In this document: piece by piece, positions 1 through 5,437 of the stretch
Position numbering within the stretch: the stretch's first letter is position 1
Layout: each line of letters starts with the position of its first letter
NCBI GenBank assembly: GCA_012511355.1
Contig: JAAZGG010000008.1
Span: 1-5,437 of the forward strand
From: a bacterium
GTDB lineage: Bacteria > Bacillota_I > Bacilli_A > RFN20 > UBA1709
DNA length: 5,437 nucleotides
Direction of reading: 5' to 3'
Program-made: the position numbers and the translations under genes
Notes under the pieces: model-generated
The model's database searches: none
Told to the model about the DNA's origin: nothing
What the model saw: the letters and a program-made list of their open reading frames with translations, nothing else

Positions 1-828
1 ATCAATAAATACGATCTTTTACCCAAATCATTAAAAGAAGATAAAATCAAATATTGGTGTAGTAAAAAATTAAATCAACTGGGGATCAAGTATGTTGATA
101 TGGTTTTGATTTCCACGAGAAATAAGAAGAATACCGATGGACTTTTCCAGCGTATCTATAACCACGCCAATCATAAAAACATCTATGTCATCGGCAACGC
201 CAACGTTGGTAAATCTAGTCTAATTAATATTCTTTTGGAGCAGTATGATAATGAGACCAATCAGTATATAACTTCTAGTATTTTCCCTGGCACCACCATC
301 AGTACCATTAAAATTCCCCTGCCGGGTAATATCTATCTTTTTGATACCCCAGGTATGGTTAGTGATAGTTGTCTTTATCGTTATTTAGATCATAAAAATC
401 TCAAGTTAGTGATGAATTCGCGGGAGATCAAGCCTTTGAGTATCACTTTAGCTAGCGGTCAATCGCTATTTATCGGTTCTCTAGTTTGTATTGATTATCT
501 AGAAGGCGCGCCCAGTATCTTTCTTTTCTATGGTTCAAACGGCCTTAAAACCTTTAGAGTCAAGACGGAAAATTCGGCCGAGAAATTTGATACCGCCCAG
601 CTCAATCCCGATTATGTCCCTAAGGCCAATTGTTATTTATCTAAGGCCAGTATGGATTGTTATGAATTTAAACTTATTGACCATGAGCGCATTTCAATTA
701 TGATCAGTGGCTTAGGCTGGTTTGATTTGTTAAAGGGCAGTCAAAAAATCAAGGTCTATGTCCCCAAAGGGATTAAGGTCAGTTTAAGCGAGCCCATGAT
801 AGGAGGTAACAATCTTGCTAACAAATAA
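1..828 (+). CDS. yqeH: Ribosome biogenesis GTPase YqeH, 5'-truncated by the window edge
   Basis: YqeH is a circularly permuted GTPase needed for small-subunit (30S) assembly in Bacillus. The frame is open to base 1, so the ATG at 100 is an internal Met and not the start; 275 residues are visible. The GTPase motifs appear in the permuted order G4-G5-G1-G2-G3, diagnostic for this family: NKYD at visible residues 2-5, a G5-like segment near 34-42 (VLISTRN), the P-loop GNANVGKS at 65-72, PGTT at 96-99 and DTPG at 115-118. The remaining ~150 residues fit the C-terminal beta-rich RNA/protein-binding domain. B. subtilis YqeH is about 366 aa, so roughly 90-100 residues, including the expected N-terminal zinc finger, lie left of the window. 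The 3' end overlaps yhbY by 14 nt. All visible GTPase motifs look intact. The family call is firm. Confidence 0.95.
   Translation: MNKYDLLPKSLKEDKIKYWCSKKLNQLGIKYVDMVLISTRNKKNTDGLFQRIYNHANHKNIYVIGNANVGKSSLINILLEQYDNETNQYITSSIFPGTTISTIKIPLPGNIYLFDTPGMVSDSCLYRYLDHKNLKLVMNSREIKPLSITLASGQSLFIGSLVCIDYLEGAPSIFLFYGSNGLKTFRVKTENSAEKFDTAQLNPDYVPKANCYLSKASMDCYEFKLIDHERISIMISGLGWFDLLKGSQKIKVYVPKGIKVSLSEPMIGGNNLANK
801..806 (+). promoter_or_regulatory. Shine-Dalgarno site for yhbY inside yqeH
   Basis: AGGAGG lies 8 nt upstream of the TTG at 815, within the last codons of yqeH. This near-perfect site decides the yhbY start: no ATG or GTG is equally well placed, and starting at TTG gives the canonical YhbY N-terminus (MLTNKQLSYLRS). 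The placement suggests translational coupling with yqeH. Confidence 0.85.
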
Positions 829-1108
829 ACAATTGAGTTATCTTAGAAGCGAAGCCCAAACTCTCAAGGCTCTTTATCAACTGGGTAAAGAAGGTCTTAG
901 TGCTAATTTCTTAGTACTGATAGATAAAGCCCTTAGTGCCAATGAATTAATCAAAATTCACGCCCTAACTAAGGATAAAGACGAATTACGCCTCCTAGCT
1001 TTGGATCTAGCTAGTCAAAGCAAGGCGATTTTAGTGCAAATTATAGGAAAGGTCATTACTTTATATCGTCCTTCAAAGAAGCGACTTTATAATCTAAGTA
1101 GGTATTAA
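815..1108 (+). CDS. yhbY: CRM-domain RNA-binding protein YhbY/YqeI
   Basis: This is a 97-residue single CRM-domain protein of the YhbY (YqeI) family, which binds rRNA and associates with precursors of the large ribosomal subunit. Length matches the family (about 96-100 aa). Visible signatures are the N-terminal LTxKQxxYLRxxA stretch, the GxxG RNA-binding loop as GKEG at residues 24-27, and the C-terminal strand-loop ending in LYRPSKK (residues 83-89). The start is a TTG at 815 with AGGAGG 8 nt upstream. It overlaps the yqeH stop by 14 nt and its own stop is 1 nt before the next ATG, so it is almost certainly co-transcribed with both neighbours. In B. subtilis aroE lies between yqeH and yqeI; here it does not. 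I see nothing broken in the protein. Confidence 0.93.
   Translation: MLTNKQLSYLRSEAQTLKALYQLGKEGLSANFLVLIDKALSANELIKIHALTKDKDELRLLALDLASQSKAILVQIIGKVITLYRPSKKRLYNLSRY
1097..1103 (+). promoter_or_regulatory. Modest Shine-Dalgarno site for the nadD-yqeK-rsfS fusion
   Basis: AGTAGGT lies 6 nt before the ATG at 1110, inside the last codons of yhbY. It is weaker than the yhbY site. With only 1 nt between the yhbY stop and this ATG, translation probably depends partly on coupling to yhbY. Confidence 0.5.
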
Positions 1109-1109
1109 T

Positions 1110-2570
1110 ATGACGAAGATAATTATTTTTGGGGGAGCTTTTAATCCCATTCACCAAACCCATGTTGAGGTAGCTTTACAGGCCTCTAGTAAACTTAAGA
1201 GTGAGGTCTGGTTTGATGTCAGTGCGAAACCGCGTTGGAAGAGTGAGAGCGTTCTAGCTAAAACTCAGCGCAAGCGTTTAGTAAAAGCGGCCATTAAAGA
1301 CTATCCCAACTTAAAACTCTGTGAAGAAGTTCCGACTTTTGATCATGTGACTTACACGATTGATACCATGCTTTATCTAAAAGATAAATATCCTAAATAT
1401 GACTTTTATTTCTTAATTGGCACTGACCAAGTAAACAAGTTGCATAAGTGGAAAGAAATCGATAGTTTAGTTAAAATGCTGCAATTTATTTATGTGAAGC
1501 GGGAAGGTTATACGTTAAATCTTGAGAATTTTGAGCGTTATAAAGTTAAAGATATCGGCTTAGTAGGGACAATGGATTCTAGTAGCCAAGTAAGACAGGG
1601 CGACTTTGCCTTGTGCCCTTTAGAAGTGCAAAAAATAATCAAAGAGGAAGGTTTATACTATAAAGAAATCCTGCGCCCTTTACTTTCTAAAGAGCGTTAT
1701 AAGCATAGTCTTAGAGTGGCAAGATTAGCAGTAAAGATTGCTAGAGCCAATAAACTCGACCATAAAAAGGCCTATATTGCCGCTTTAGTTCATGATTGCG
1801 CTAAAGAATTAGACGAAAAAGAACAACTTGCTTTGATGCAAGAACATTTTCCAGATAAACTCAAGGAAAACCCCAAACTCCATCATCAATATCTTGGCAG
1901 AATTATCGCCAAGCGGATGTTTGGCATTGAAGATGAGGAGATTTTACAGGCCATTGAAACCCACACTACGGCTAGACCAAAGATGAGTAAATTAGCGAAA
2001 TTAGTCTACTGTGCCGATAAAGTAGAGCCGGGTAGAGGCTATGACTCAACTTTCTTGACTGAACGTTGTTTAGAGGACTTAGAAGTCGGCTTTGCCTTTA
2101 CCTTCCTTGATGATTTACGTTTTTTAATTAAAAAAGGTGTCAAACTTGAAAAAGAGAGCGACATTTTAAAACTGGAAGCTCGTTGTTTGAAAATCAAGGA
2201 AATCTATTTATTGAAAAAACTTGTCAAGGCCCTTGATGAACGCTTTGCCGATAACATCGTCATTATTGATGTTGAGAAGTATAGTCCTTTAGTTAAGTAT
2301 TATCTAAATTGTGAAGCCCATAATGAACGCCAGTTACAAGCCTTGGCTTATAATATGGTTGAAGATTTGCTAGCTGAATATAAATATCCTTTACACCACA
2401 TTGAGGGGCGCAACGATAAGAATTGGATCTTAGTTGATGCCTTTGATGTTGTCATCAATATTTTCAAAGGCGAGGAGCGTAGTAATTACAATCTTGAAAA
2501 GATTTGGCACGAGGCTGAACAGTATTCAGGAGAAGAAGTACTAAATTGGTCCTATACGGATATAGAATAA
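1110..2570 (+). CDS. nadD-yqeK-rsfS: Trifunctional fusion: NadD adenylyltransferase - YqeK HD-domain Ap4A hydrolase - RsfS ribosomal silencing factor
   Basis: One uninterrupted 486-residue frame carries three complete domains. Residues 1-185 are NadD, which adenylates nicotinate mononucleotide in NAD synthesis: GGAFNPIHQTH at 8-18, YTIDT at 82-86, FLIGTDQ at 101-107, and the SSxxxR-type SSSQVR at 157-162. Residues 186-365 are YqeK, an HD-domain hydrolase of diadenosine tetraphosphate: metal-ligand candidates H199, H228-D229, H258, H285 and D303, with HTT at 285-287 and ADKVEPGR at 302-309. Residues 366-486 are RsfS (iojap family), which binds protein uL14 on the large subunit and blocks subunit joining: VIIDV at 384-388, RQLQALA at 407-413, DVVINIF at 446-452 and YNLEKIW at 460-466. 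The total is close to the sum of the three separate proteins (about 190, 186 and 115 aa) and there is almost no linker. The order copies the separate genes of B. subtilis. NadD-YqeK fusions are, to my recollection, known in mycoplasmas; I cannot say how common the triple form is. Confidence 0.93.
   Translation: MTKIIIFGGAFNPIHQTHVEVALQASSKLKSEVWFDVSAKPRWKSESVLAKTQRKRLVKAAIKDYPNLKLCEEVPTFDHVTYTIDTMLYLKDKYPKYDFYFLIGTDQVNKLHKWKEIDSLVKMLQFIYVKREGYTLNLENFERYKVKDIGLVGTMDSSSQVRQGDFALCPLEVQKIIKEEGLYYKEILRPLLSKERYKHSLRVARLAVKIARANKLDHKKAYIAALVHDCAKELDEKEQLALMQEHFPDKLKENPKLHHQYLGRIIAKRMFGIEDEEILQAIETHTTARPKMSKLAKLVYCADKVEPGRGYDSTFLTERCLEDLEVGFAFTFLDDLRFLIKKGVKLEKESDILKLEARCLKIKEIYLLKKLVKALDERFADNIVIIDVEKYSPLVKYYLNCEAHNERQLQALAYNMVEDLLAEYKYPLHHIEGRNDKNWILVDAFDVVINIFKGEERSNYNLEKIWHEAEQYSGEEVLNWSYTDIE
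2196..2213 (+). promoter_or_regulatory. Possible internal translation start for free RsfS
   Basis: Within the fusion gene AAGGA (2196-2200) is followed after 10 nt by an in-frame TTG (2211-2213, codon 368). Initiation there would give a protein starting MKKLVKALDERFADN, which is where free-standing RsfS proteins normally begin. TTG is a credible start here because yhbY uses one. A second in-frame TTG at 2187 has GGAAG 8 nt upstream. Both could be chance in a purine-rich coding stretch, so this is a hypothesis. Confidence 0.3.
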
Positions 2571-2574
2571 AAAG

Positions 2575-2606
2575 AAAATGATGTTAGAGGATAGCATCAT
2601 TTTTTT
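2575..2606. terminator. Rho-independent terminator, probably bidirectional
   Basis: Arms 2575-2586 and 2592-2603 pair over 12 positions (11 Watson-Crick pairs and one G-T wobble, 2584 with 2594) around the 5-nt loop GAGGA. On the plus strand the stem runs into T residues (2601-2606) and a further AT-rich stretch, and it begins 4 nt after the stop of the fusion gene. On the minus strand the stem is followed by TTTTCTTTTT, so it can also serve deoB, whose stop lies 61 nt before it. This fits its place between convergent operons. The outer A-T pairs overlap the T-run, as is usual for bidirectional terminators. Confidence 0.85.
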
Positions 2607-2664
2607 ATATTTTTATTAATTCAATTAACTTCGCATAATTCATCTTATGATAGTAAAAATGCAT
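2607..2664. other. Short AT-rich gap between convergent operons
   Basis: Between the terminator and the deoB stop there are 58 nt with no coding potential. The only structure I see is the near-perfect palindrome TTAATTCAATTAA at 2616-2628. With one central base it is too tight to form an RNA hairpin, and its A/T-only arms make chance likely. Confidence 0.5.
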
Positions 2665-3864
2665 TTATTCCAGTAAATGTCCTAAGCTTTCTCCTAATAA
2701 ATCACTAGATCTTATTCCAAAATTCGCCGCGACAGTAGCCCCAATCATGGCAAAGGTTTTAAATTCACCTAGGTAGCGACCTTTTTTAAAACTTGGTGAA
2801 TAGAAAAGCCCAGGGACCGTTTCTCTAGTGTGATTAGTTCCATCTTGAGTGGGATCATTGCCGTGATCGGCAGTGAGAATTAACAAATCATCTTCTTTTA
2901 AATATTTTAGTAATTCACCTAAACGCTTATCAAATTTCTCTAAGCAAGAAGCATAACCTTCTACATTGCGGCGATGGCCGAATTCCATATCAAAATCAAC
3001 CAAATTTACAAAGCAAAGACCATGGAAACTATCACTTTTTTTGGCAAGGGCGATGGTCTTATCCATGCCATCATCGTTATTTAGCGTTTTTTGTACCTCG
3101 GTAATACCACAGCCATTATAGATATCATTGATCTTACCAATGGCTACGATATCGTAAGACTTTTCTTTAATTAAATCTAAATAAGTATCTTTAAATGGTG
3201 ATAAAGCATAGTCGTGGCGCCGTTTGGTTCTTTTAAAGTTTTTAGCCTTAGTTCCGATAAAAGGACGAGCGATTATACGCCCCACTTTCCACTCGTCTTT
3301 AAGGGTTATTTCTCTAGCAATCTCACAATATCGGTAAAGTTCAGGAACGGGGATTATTTCTTCATGGGCAGCAATCTGTAATACCGAATCGGAAGAAGTA
3401 TAGACGATTAGTTTGCCAGTTTTCATATGTTCTTCACCTAAATCAGCGATAATTTGGGTGCCAGAAGCGGCGTAATTTCCTAAAACACCTCTACCCGTCT
3501 TGGCAATTAATTCATCAATTAAGGCTTTAGGAAAACCGTTTTCTTCAAAGGTTTTAAAGGGTTTAGTAGTCTCTAAGCCCATGATTTCCCAGTGCCCTGC
3601 CAAAGTATCCTTAGCCTTACTCTGCTCGTGAAAACGGGCGGCAAAAGCCCCTTTGATCTGCTTTTCAGGGCGAATATAAAGGTAATTATCGTAATTTCCT
3701 AAGCCTAATTTCTCTAGATTAGGGAGTTTTAAACCACCGATGGCTTGATCGATGTTTAAAAGGGTATTAGGCTTACCAAAATCGCCGTATTCTTCAGCAT
3801 CTACGGCATGACCTATACCGACTGAATCCATGACAATGAGGAAAATTCTTTTAAATTCTCGCAT
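2665..3864 (-). CDS. deoB: Phosphopentomutase DeoB
   Basis: DeoB interconverts ribose 1-phosphate with ribose 5-phosphate, and the deoxyribose forms, in cytosolic nucleoside salvage. It is a Mn-dependent member of the alkaline phosphatase superfamily. The 399-residue length is normal. By alignment from memory with B. cereus DeoB, metal ligands are D13 (VMDSVGIG), D292 and H297 (DFDMEFGHRR), D333-H334 (TADHGNDPT) and H345 (NHTRE). The phosphorylated Thr is T87 in KDT. YTSSDSVLQIAAHEE (155-169), GRIIARPFIG (195-204) and RRHDYAL (215-221) are also family signatures. Residues beside the nucleophile differ from the usual GKDTxTGHWE: here AKDTLAGHWE (A84, A89). N344 replaces the usual Asp in GTDHTRE. 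Core catalytic residues remain, so I expect an active enzyme. The ATG at 3864 has AAGGA 6 nt upstream and follows the xerD stop by 2 nt. Confidence 0.95.
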   Translation of the reverse strand: MREFKRIFLIVMDSVGIGHAVDAEEYGDFGKPNTLLNIDQAIGGLKLPNLEKLGLGNYDNYLYIRPEKQIKGAFAARFHEQSKAKDTLAGHWEIMGLETTKPFKTFEENGFPKALIDELIAKTGRGVLGNYAASGTQIIADLGEEHMKTGKLIVYTSSDSVLQIAAHEEIIPVPELYRYCEIAREITLKDEWKVGRIIARPFIGTKAKNFKRTKRRHDYALSPFKDTYLDLIKEKSYDIVAIGKINDIYNGCGITEVQKTLNNDDGMDKTIALAKKSDSFHGLCFVNLVDFDMEFGHRRNVEGYASCLEKFDKRLGELLKYLKEDDLLILTADHGNDPTQDGTNHTRETVPGLFYSPSFKKGRYLGEFKTFAMIGATVAANFGIRSSDLLGESLGHLLE

Positions 3865-3866
3865 TT

Positions 3867-4757
3867 TTATTCCTTCTTTCCAAATGGATGGGCTTGATTA
3901 TAGACCTCTTTTAAACGTTTCTTACTGATATGGGTATAGATTTGGGTGGTTGTGACACTGGCGTGTCCAAGTAAGGTTTTAACCAACATCAAATCCGCGT
4001 CGTTTTCTAAAAGATGAGTGGCAAAAGAATGCCTTAAGGTATGCGGGCTTATATTTTTATTTATCCCTGCCATTTTAGCATATTTTTTGAGTTTTGTTAA
4101 GGCGTGGGAGCGACTGAGTTTTTCACTTCTTTCACCAACAAAAACATAATTAGAAAACTGCTCTTTTAAGAGTTTGGATCGGCTATCTCTTAAGTATTCA
4201 TAAAGATAATTAAGGGCCACATCACCTAAAAAGGCCAGCCTTTGTTTACTACCCTTACCTTGAATAATAACTGTGGCATCGCTTAGGTTAAGTTGGTTGA
4301 ATTTTAAATTTAAAGCCTCACTGATGCGGGCGCCGGTTGTATAGATAAACTCAAATAGGGCTCTATCGCGTAAACCGACAAGAGAGTCGCTAGGAATAAC
4401 GGCAATTAAGCGATTGACTTCCTCAAGACTTAAAAAATCAGGAATCCGTTTAGGAAGTTTAATGGTTTCGATTAGAAGCGTGGGATCAGCTTTGGCATAG
4501 CCATCCTTATTTAAAAAGCGATAAAAGGAGCGAATTGCTGTTAAGTAGGAAGCTAGGGTAGCTTCACTCTTCCCTTGCAATTTTTCTTCCTTAAACCAGT
4601 TGCGGAGGTCAACAGGAGAAGCCTCAGTAACATCTATACTATGTTTTGCGAGGTATTCTAAATAAAGCTTTAGATGCGCTTCTAAAGTTTTGATGCTATT
4701 GGGACTTAAGTTTTTTTCAAACTGAAGATAGTCGTAATATAATTCCCGATAGTTCAT
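3867..4757 (-). CDS. xerD: Site-specific tyrosine recombinase XerD
   Basis: This is a Xer-type tyrosine recombinase of 296 residues, the usual XerD length. Together with a partner recombinase and FtsK it resolves chromosome dimers at dif. Residues 1-100 form the N-terminal SAM-like core-binding domain (LSPNSIKTLEAHLK; AIRSFYRFL). The catalytic domain holds a full set of active-site residues: R144 (TGARISEAL), K168 (GKGSKQR), H239 and R242 (HTLRHSF), H265 (LLGHAS) and nucleophile Y274 (TQIYTH). XerD is preferred over XerC because it is followed directly by deoB, as in B. subtilis (ripX-drm). It could instead be an XerC-like paralogue, and the C-terminal HPF in place of the common HPR is a small oddity. 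It does not look like a phage or integron integrase: there is no att-like repeat or cargo nearby. Its start overlaps the dinB stop as ATGA. Confidence 0.88.
   Translation of the reverse strand: MNYRELYYDYLQFEKNLSPNSIKTLEAHLKLYLEYLAKHSIDVTEASPVDLRNWFKEEKLQGKSEATLASYLTAIRSFYRFLNKDGYAKADPTLLIETIKLPKRIPDFLSLEEVNRLIAVIPSDSLVGLRDRALFEFIYTTGARISEALNLKFNQLNLSDATVIIQGKGSKQRLAFLGDVALNYLYEYLRDSRSKLLKEQFSNYVFVGERSEKLSRSHALTKLKKYAKMAGINKNISPHTLRHSFATHLLENDADLMLVKTLLGHASVTTTQIYTHISKKRLKEVYNQAHPFGKKE
3871..3875 (-). promoter_or_regulatory. Shine-Dalgarno site for deoB within the xerD 3' end
   Basis: The minus strand reads AAGGA, within AGAAGGAAT, 6 nt before the deoB ATG at 3864-3862. It lies in the last codons of xerD and supports this start and coupled translation. 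Confidence 0.7.
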
Positions 4758-5437
4758 TTTTCACCTCCGGCAATTTTTAACAAATCTTTGCCAAGTTCTT
4801 GATTGAGTTTTTTTACTAAATTTTGAATTTCATTTTTGTTCTTAAGTGGTTTGAGTGGTTCAAAAAGGCTGATCTGCTGGCTATAGTCGCTTTCATTGAT
4901 GGTTTTTTGAAGAGTGATTCCTAATAGTCTTAAGGTCTCACCTCGGTAATTTTTATCAAACAAATTGAGAGCGGAAGTAAGGATTACTTCTTGATCGTTA
5001 GTATAGTCATCTAGCTGACAAGAACGATTTTTAACGCGGAAAGAAGCATCCTTCATTGTTAAAGAAACACTCAAGCCTAACATGTGTTCTTTTTTAGCCC
5101 TCTGGGACACCAATTTAGCTAGTTTTGCTAATAGGGAAGTCAGCTCTTGATAGTCGTTAGTGTTGTGTTCTAAGGTGCGAGAATGCCCGATTGATTTAGG
5201 ATCATCCTGCTCGACTTTGACTGGGGATTTATCTATGCCTTGGGCCCATTTTTTAAGGGTATAGGCATTGACACCCAAGAGCATTTTTAGGGTATAATCA
5301 TCAGGATAATTAGCAAGATCACCGATGGTTTTAATCCCGATTTTTAGGAGTTGGGCCGTGGTTTTTTTGCCAACACCAAACATCTTATTAATAGGAATTG
5401 GCCAGAGTTTTACAGGGATTTCTTTCTTACGTATGAC
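4754..5437 (-). CDS. dinB: DNA polymerase IV (DinB), 5'-truncated by the window edge
   Basis: The frame stays open to the right edge, so the Met at 5383 is internal; 227 residues are visible, the C-terminal part of a Y-family polymerase that normally has about 350-420 aa. Upstream of that Met the frame reads VIRKKEIPVKLWPIPINK, the usual DinB run into the helix-hairpin-helix of the thumb (FGVGKKTTAQLLKIGIKTIGDLA, visible 20-42). The little-finger domain follows from about residue 80 (KSIGHSRTL). A beta-clamp-binding pentapeptide QISLF lies at 188-192, followed by a charged tail of about 35 residues as in many Bacilli DinB proteins. The palm and catalytic carboxylates are outside the window, so activity cannot be judged. 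DinB carries out error-prone translesion synthesis. The stop is TGA and overlaps the xerD ATG by 4 nt; I see no LexA-box candidate because the promoter is off-window. Confidence 0.93.
   Translation of the reverse strand, partial: VIRKKEIPVKLWPIPINKMFGVGKKTTAQLLKIGIKTIGDLANYPDDYTLKMLLGVNAYTLKKWAQGIDKSPVKVEQDDPKSIGHSRTLEHNTNDYQELTSLLAKLAKLVSQRAKKEHMLGLSVSLTMKDASFRVKNRSCQLDDYTNDQEVILTSALNLFDKNYRGETLRLLGITLQKTINESDYSQQISLFEPLKPLKNKNEIQNLVKKLNQELGKDLLKIAGGEK
4764..4768 (-). promoter_or_regulatory. Strong Shine-Dalgarno site for xerD inside dinB
   Basis: The minus strand reads GGAGG, within GGAGGTGA, 6 nt before the xerD ATG at 4757-4755. The site lies in the last dinB codons and, with the ATGA stop-start overlap, confirms the xerD start and points to coupled translation. 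Confidence 0.85.

Noticed and set aside
100..102. ATG at 100 as the start of yqeH
   Set aside because: The frame is open upstream to base 1 and encodes the family's G4 motif NKYDLLPKS before this Met, so the true start is off-window.
1643..1651. AGAGGAAGG near the NadD/YqeK junction as a relic ribosome binding site for yqeK
   Set aside because: No start codon in frame lies at a suitable distance (nearest in-frame CTG is about 20 nt away), and these bases encode the conserved EEGL end of NadD, so the purines are explained by the protein.
1110..2570. Fusion as an artefact of a TGA-recoding (Mycoplasma) code or missed stop
   Set aside because: The frame contains no TGA, Trp is written TGG throughout, and TGA ends dinB at the expected place, so no recoding is needed to read through both junctions.
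2616..2628. TTAATTCAATTAA palindrome as an operator or second terminator
   Set aside because: It consists almost only of A and T, has a one-base centre, and sits between convergent 3' ends where no promoter is expected.
3867..4757. Tyrosine recombinase as the integrase of a mobile element
   Set aside because: Length, conserved motifs and the deoB neighbour fit housekeeping XerD; there is no flanking repeat, tRNA target or phage gene.
5381..5383. Met codon at 5383 as the start of dinB
   Set aside because: The 18 codons upstream to the window edge match the conserved DinB segment ending in LWPIPINK; the real start is to the right of the window.

Overview
The window is a gene-dense stretch of an AT-rich bacterial chromosome (about 35-40 % G+C judged from sampled lines). 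It holds housekeeping genes only; I see no mobile element, CRISPR array, rRNA or tRNA. Gene content and order point to a low-G+C Gram-positive lineage (Bacillota, class Bacilli in the wide sense). Candidates are an Erysipelotrichia-, RF39/Izemoplasma- or Acholeplasma-like organism, but the exact lineage is an inference. TGA seems to be a normal stop (it ends dinB) and Trp is written TGG, which argues against a Mycoplasma-type code.

Left half, plus strand (1-2570): the 3' part of yqeH (circularly permuted ribosome-assembly GTPase), then yhbY/yqeI (CRM-domain RNA-binding protein), then one 486-codon gene. That gene encodes three normally separate proteins end to end: NadD (NAD synthesis), YqeK (HD-domain Ap4A hydrolase) and RsfS (ribosomal silencing factor). 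The order matches the Bacillus subtilis yqeH-(aroE)-yqeI-nadD-yqeK-rsfS cluster, with aroE absent between yqeH and yhbY. The genes overlap or are separated by 1 nt, so they look like one transcript. It ends in a clear hairpin plus T-run at 2575-2606.

Right half, minus strand (5437-2665): the 3' part of dinB (DNA polymerase IV), xerD (tyrosine recombinase for chromosome dimer resolution) and deoB (phosphopentomutase). They are joined by a 4-nt ATGA overlap and a 2-nt gap, again like one operon. This operon converges on the plus-strand one, and the hairpin in the 94-nt gap between them could stop transcription from both sides. xerD-deoB adjacency is also found in B. subtilis (ripX-drm).

The most interesting object is the NadD-YqeK-RsfS fusion. 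It physically ties a cofactor-synthesis enzyme and an alarmone hydrolase to a factor that binds the large ribosomal subunit, directly downstream of two ribosome-assembly genes. An in-frame TTG with a Shine-Dalgarno-like AAGGA sits exactly where a free RsfS would begin, so the gene might also produce RsfS alone.
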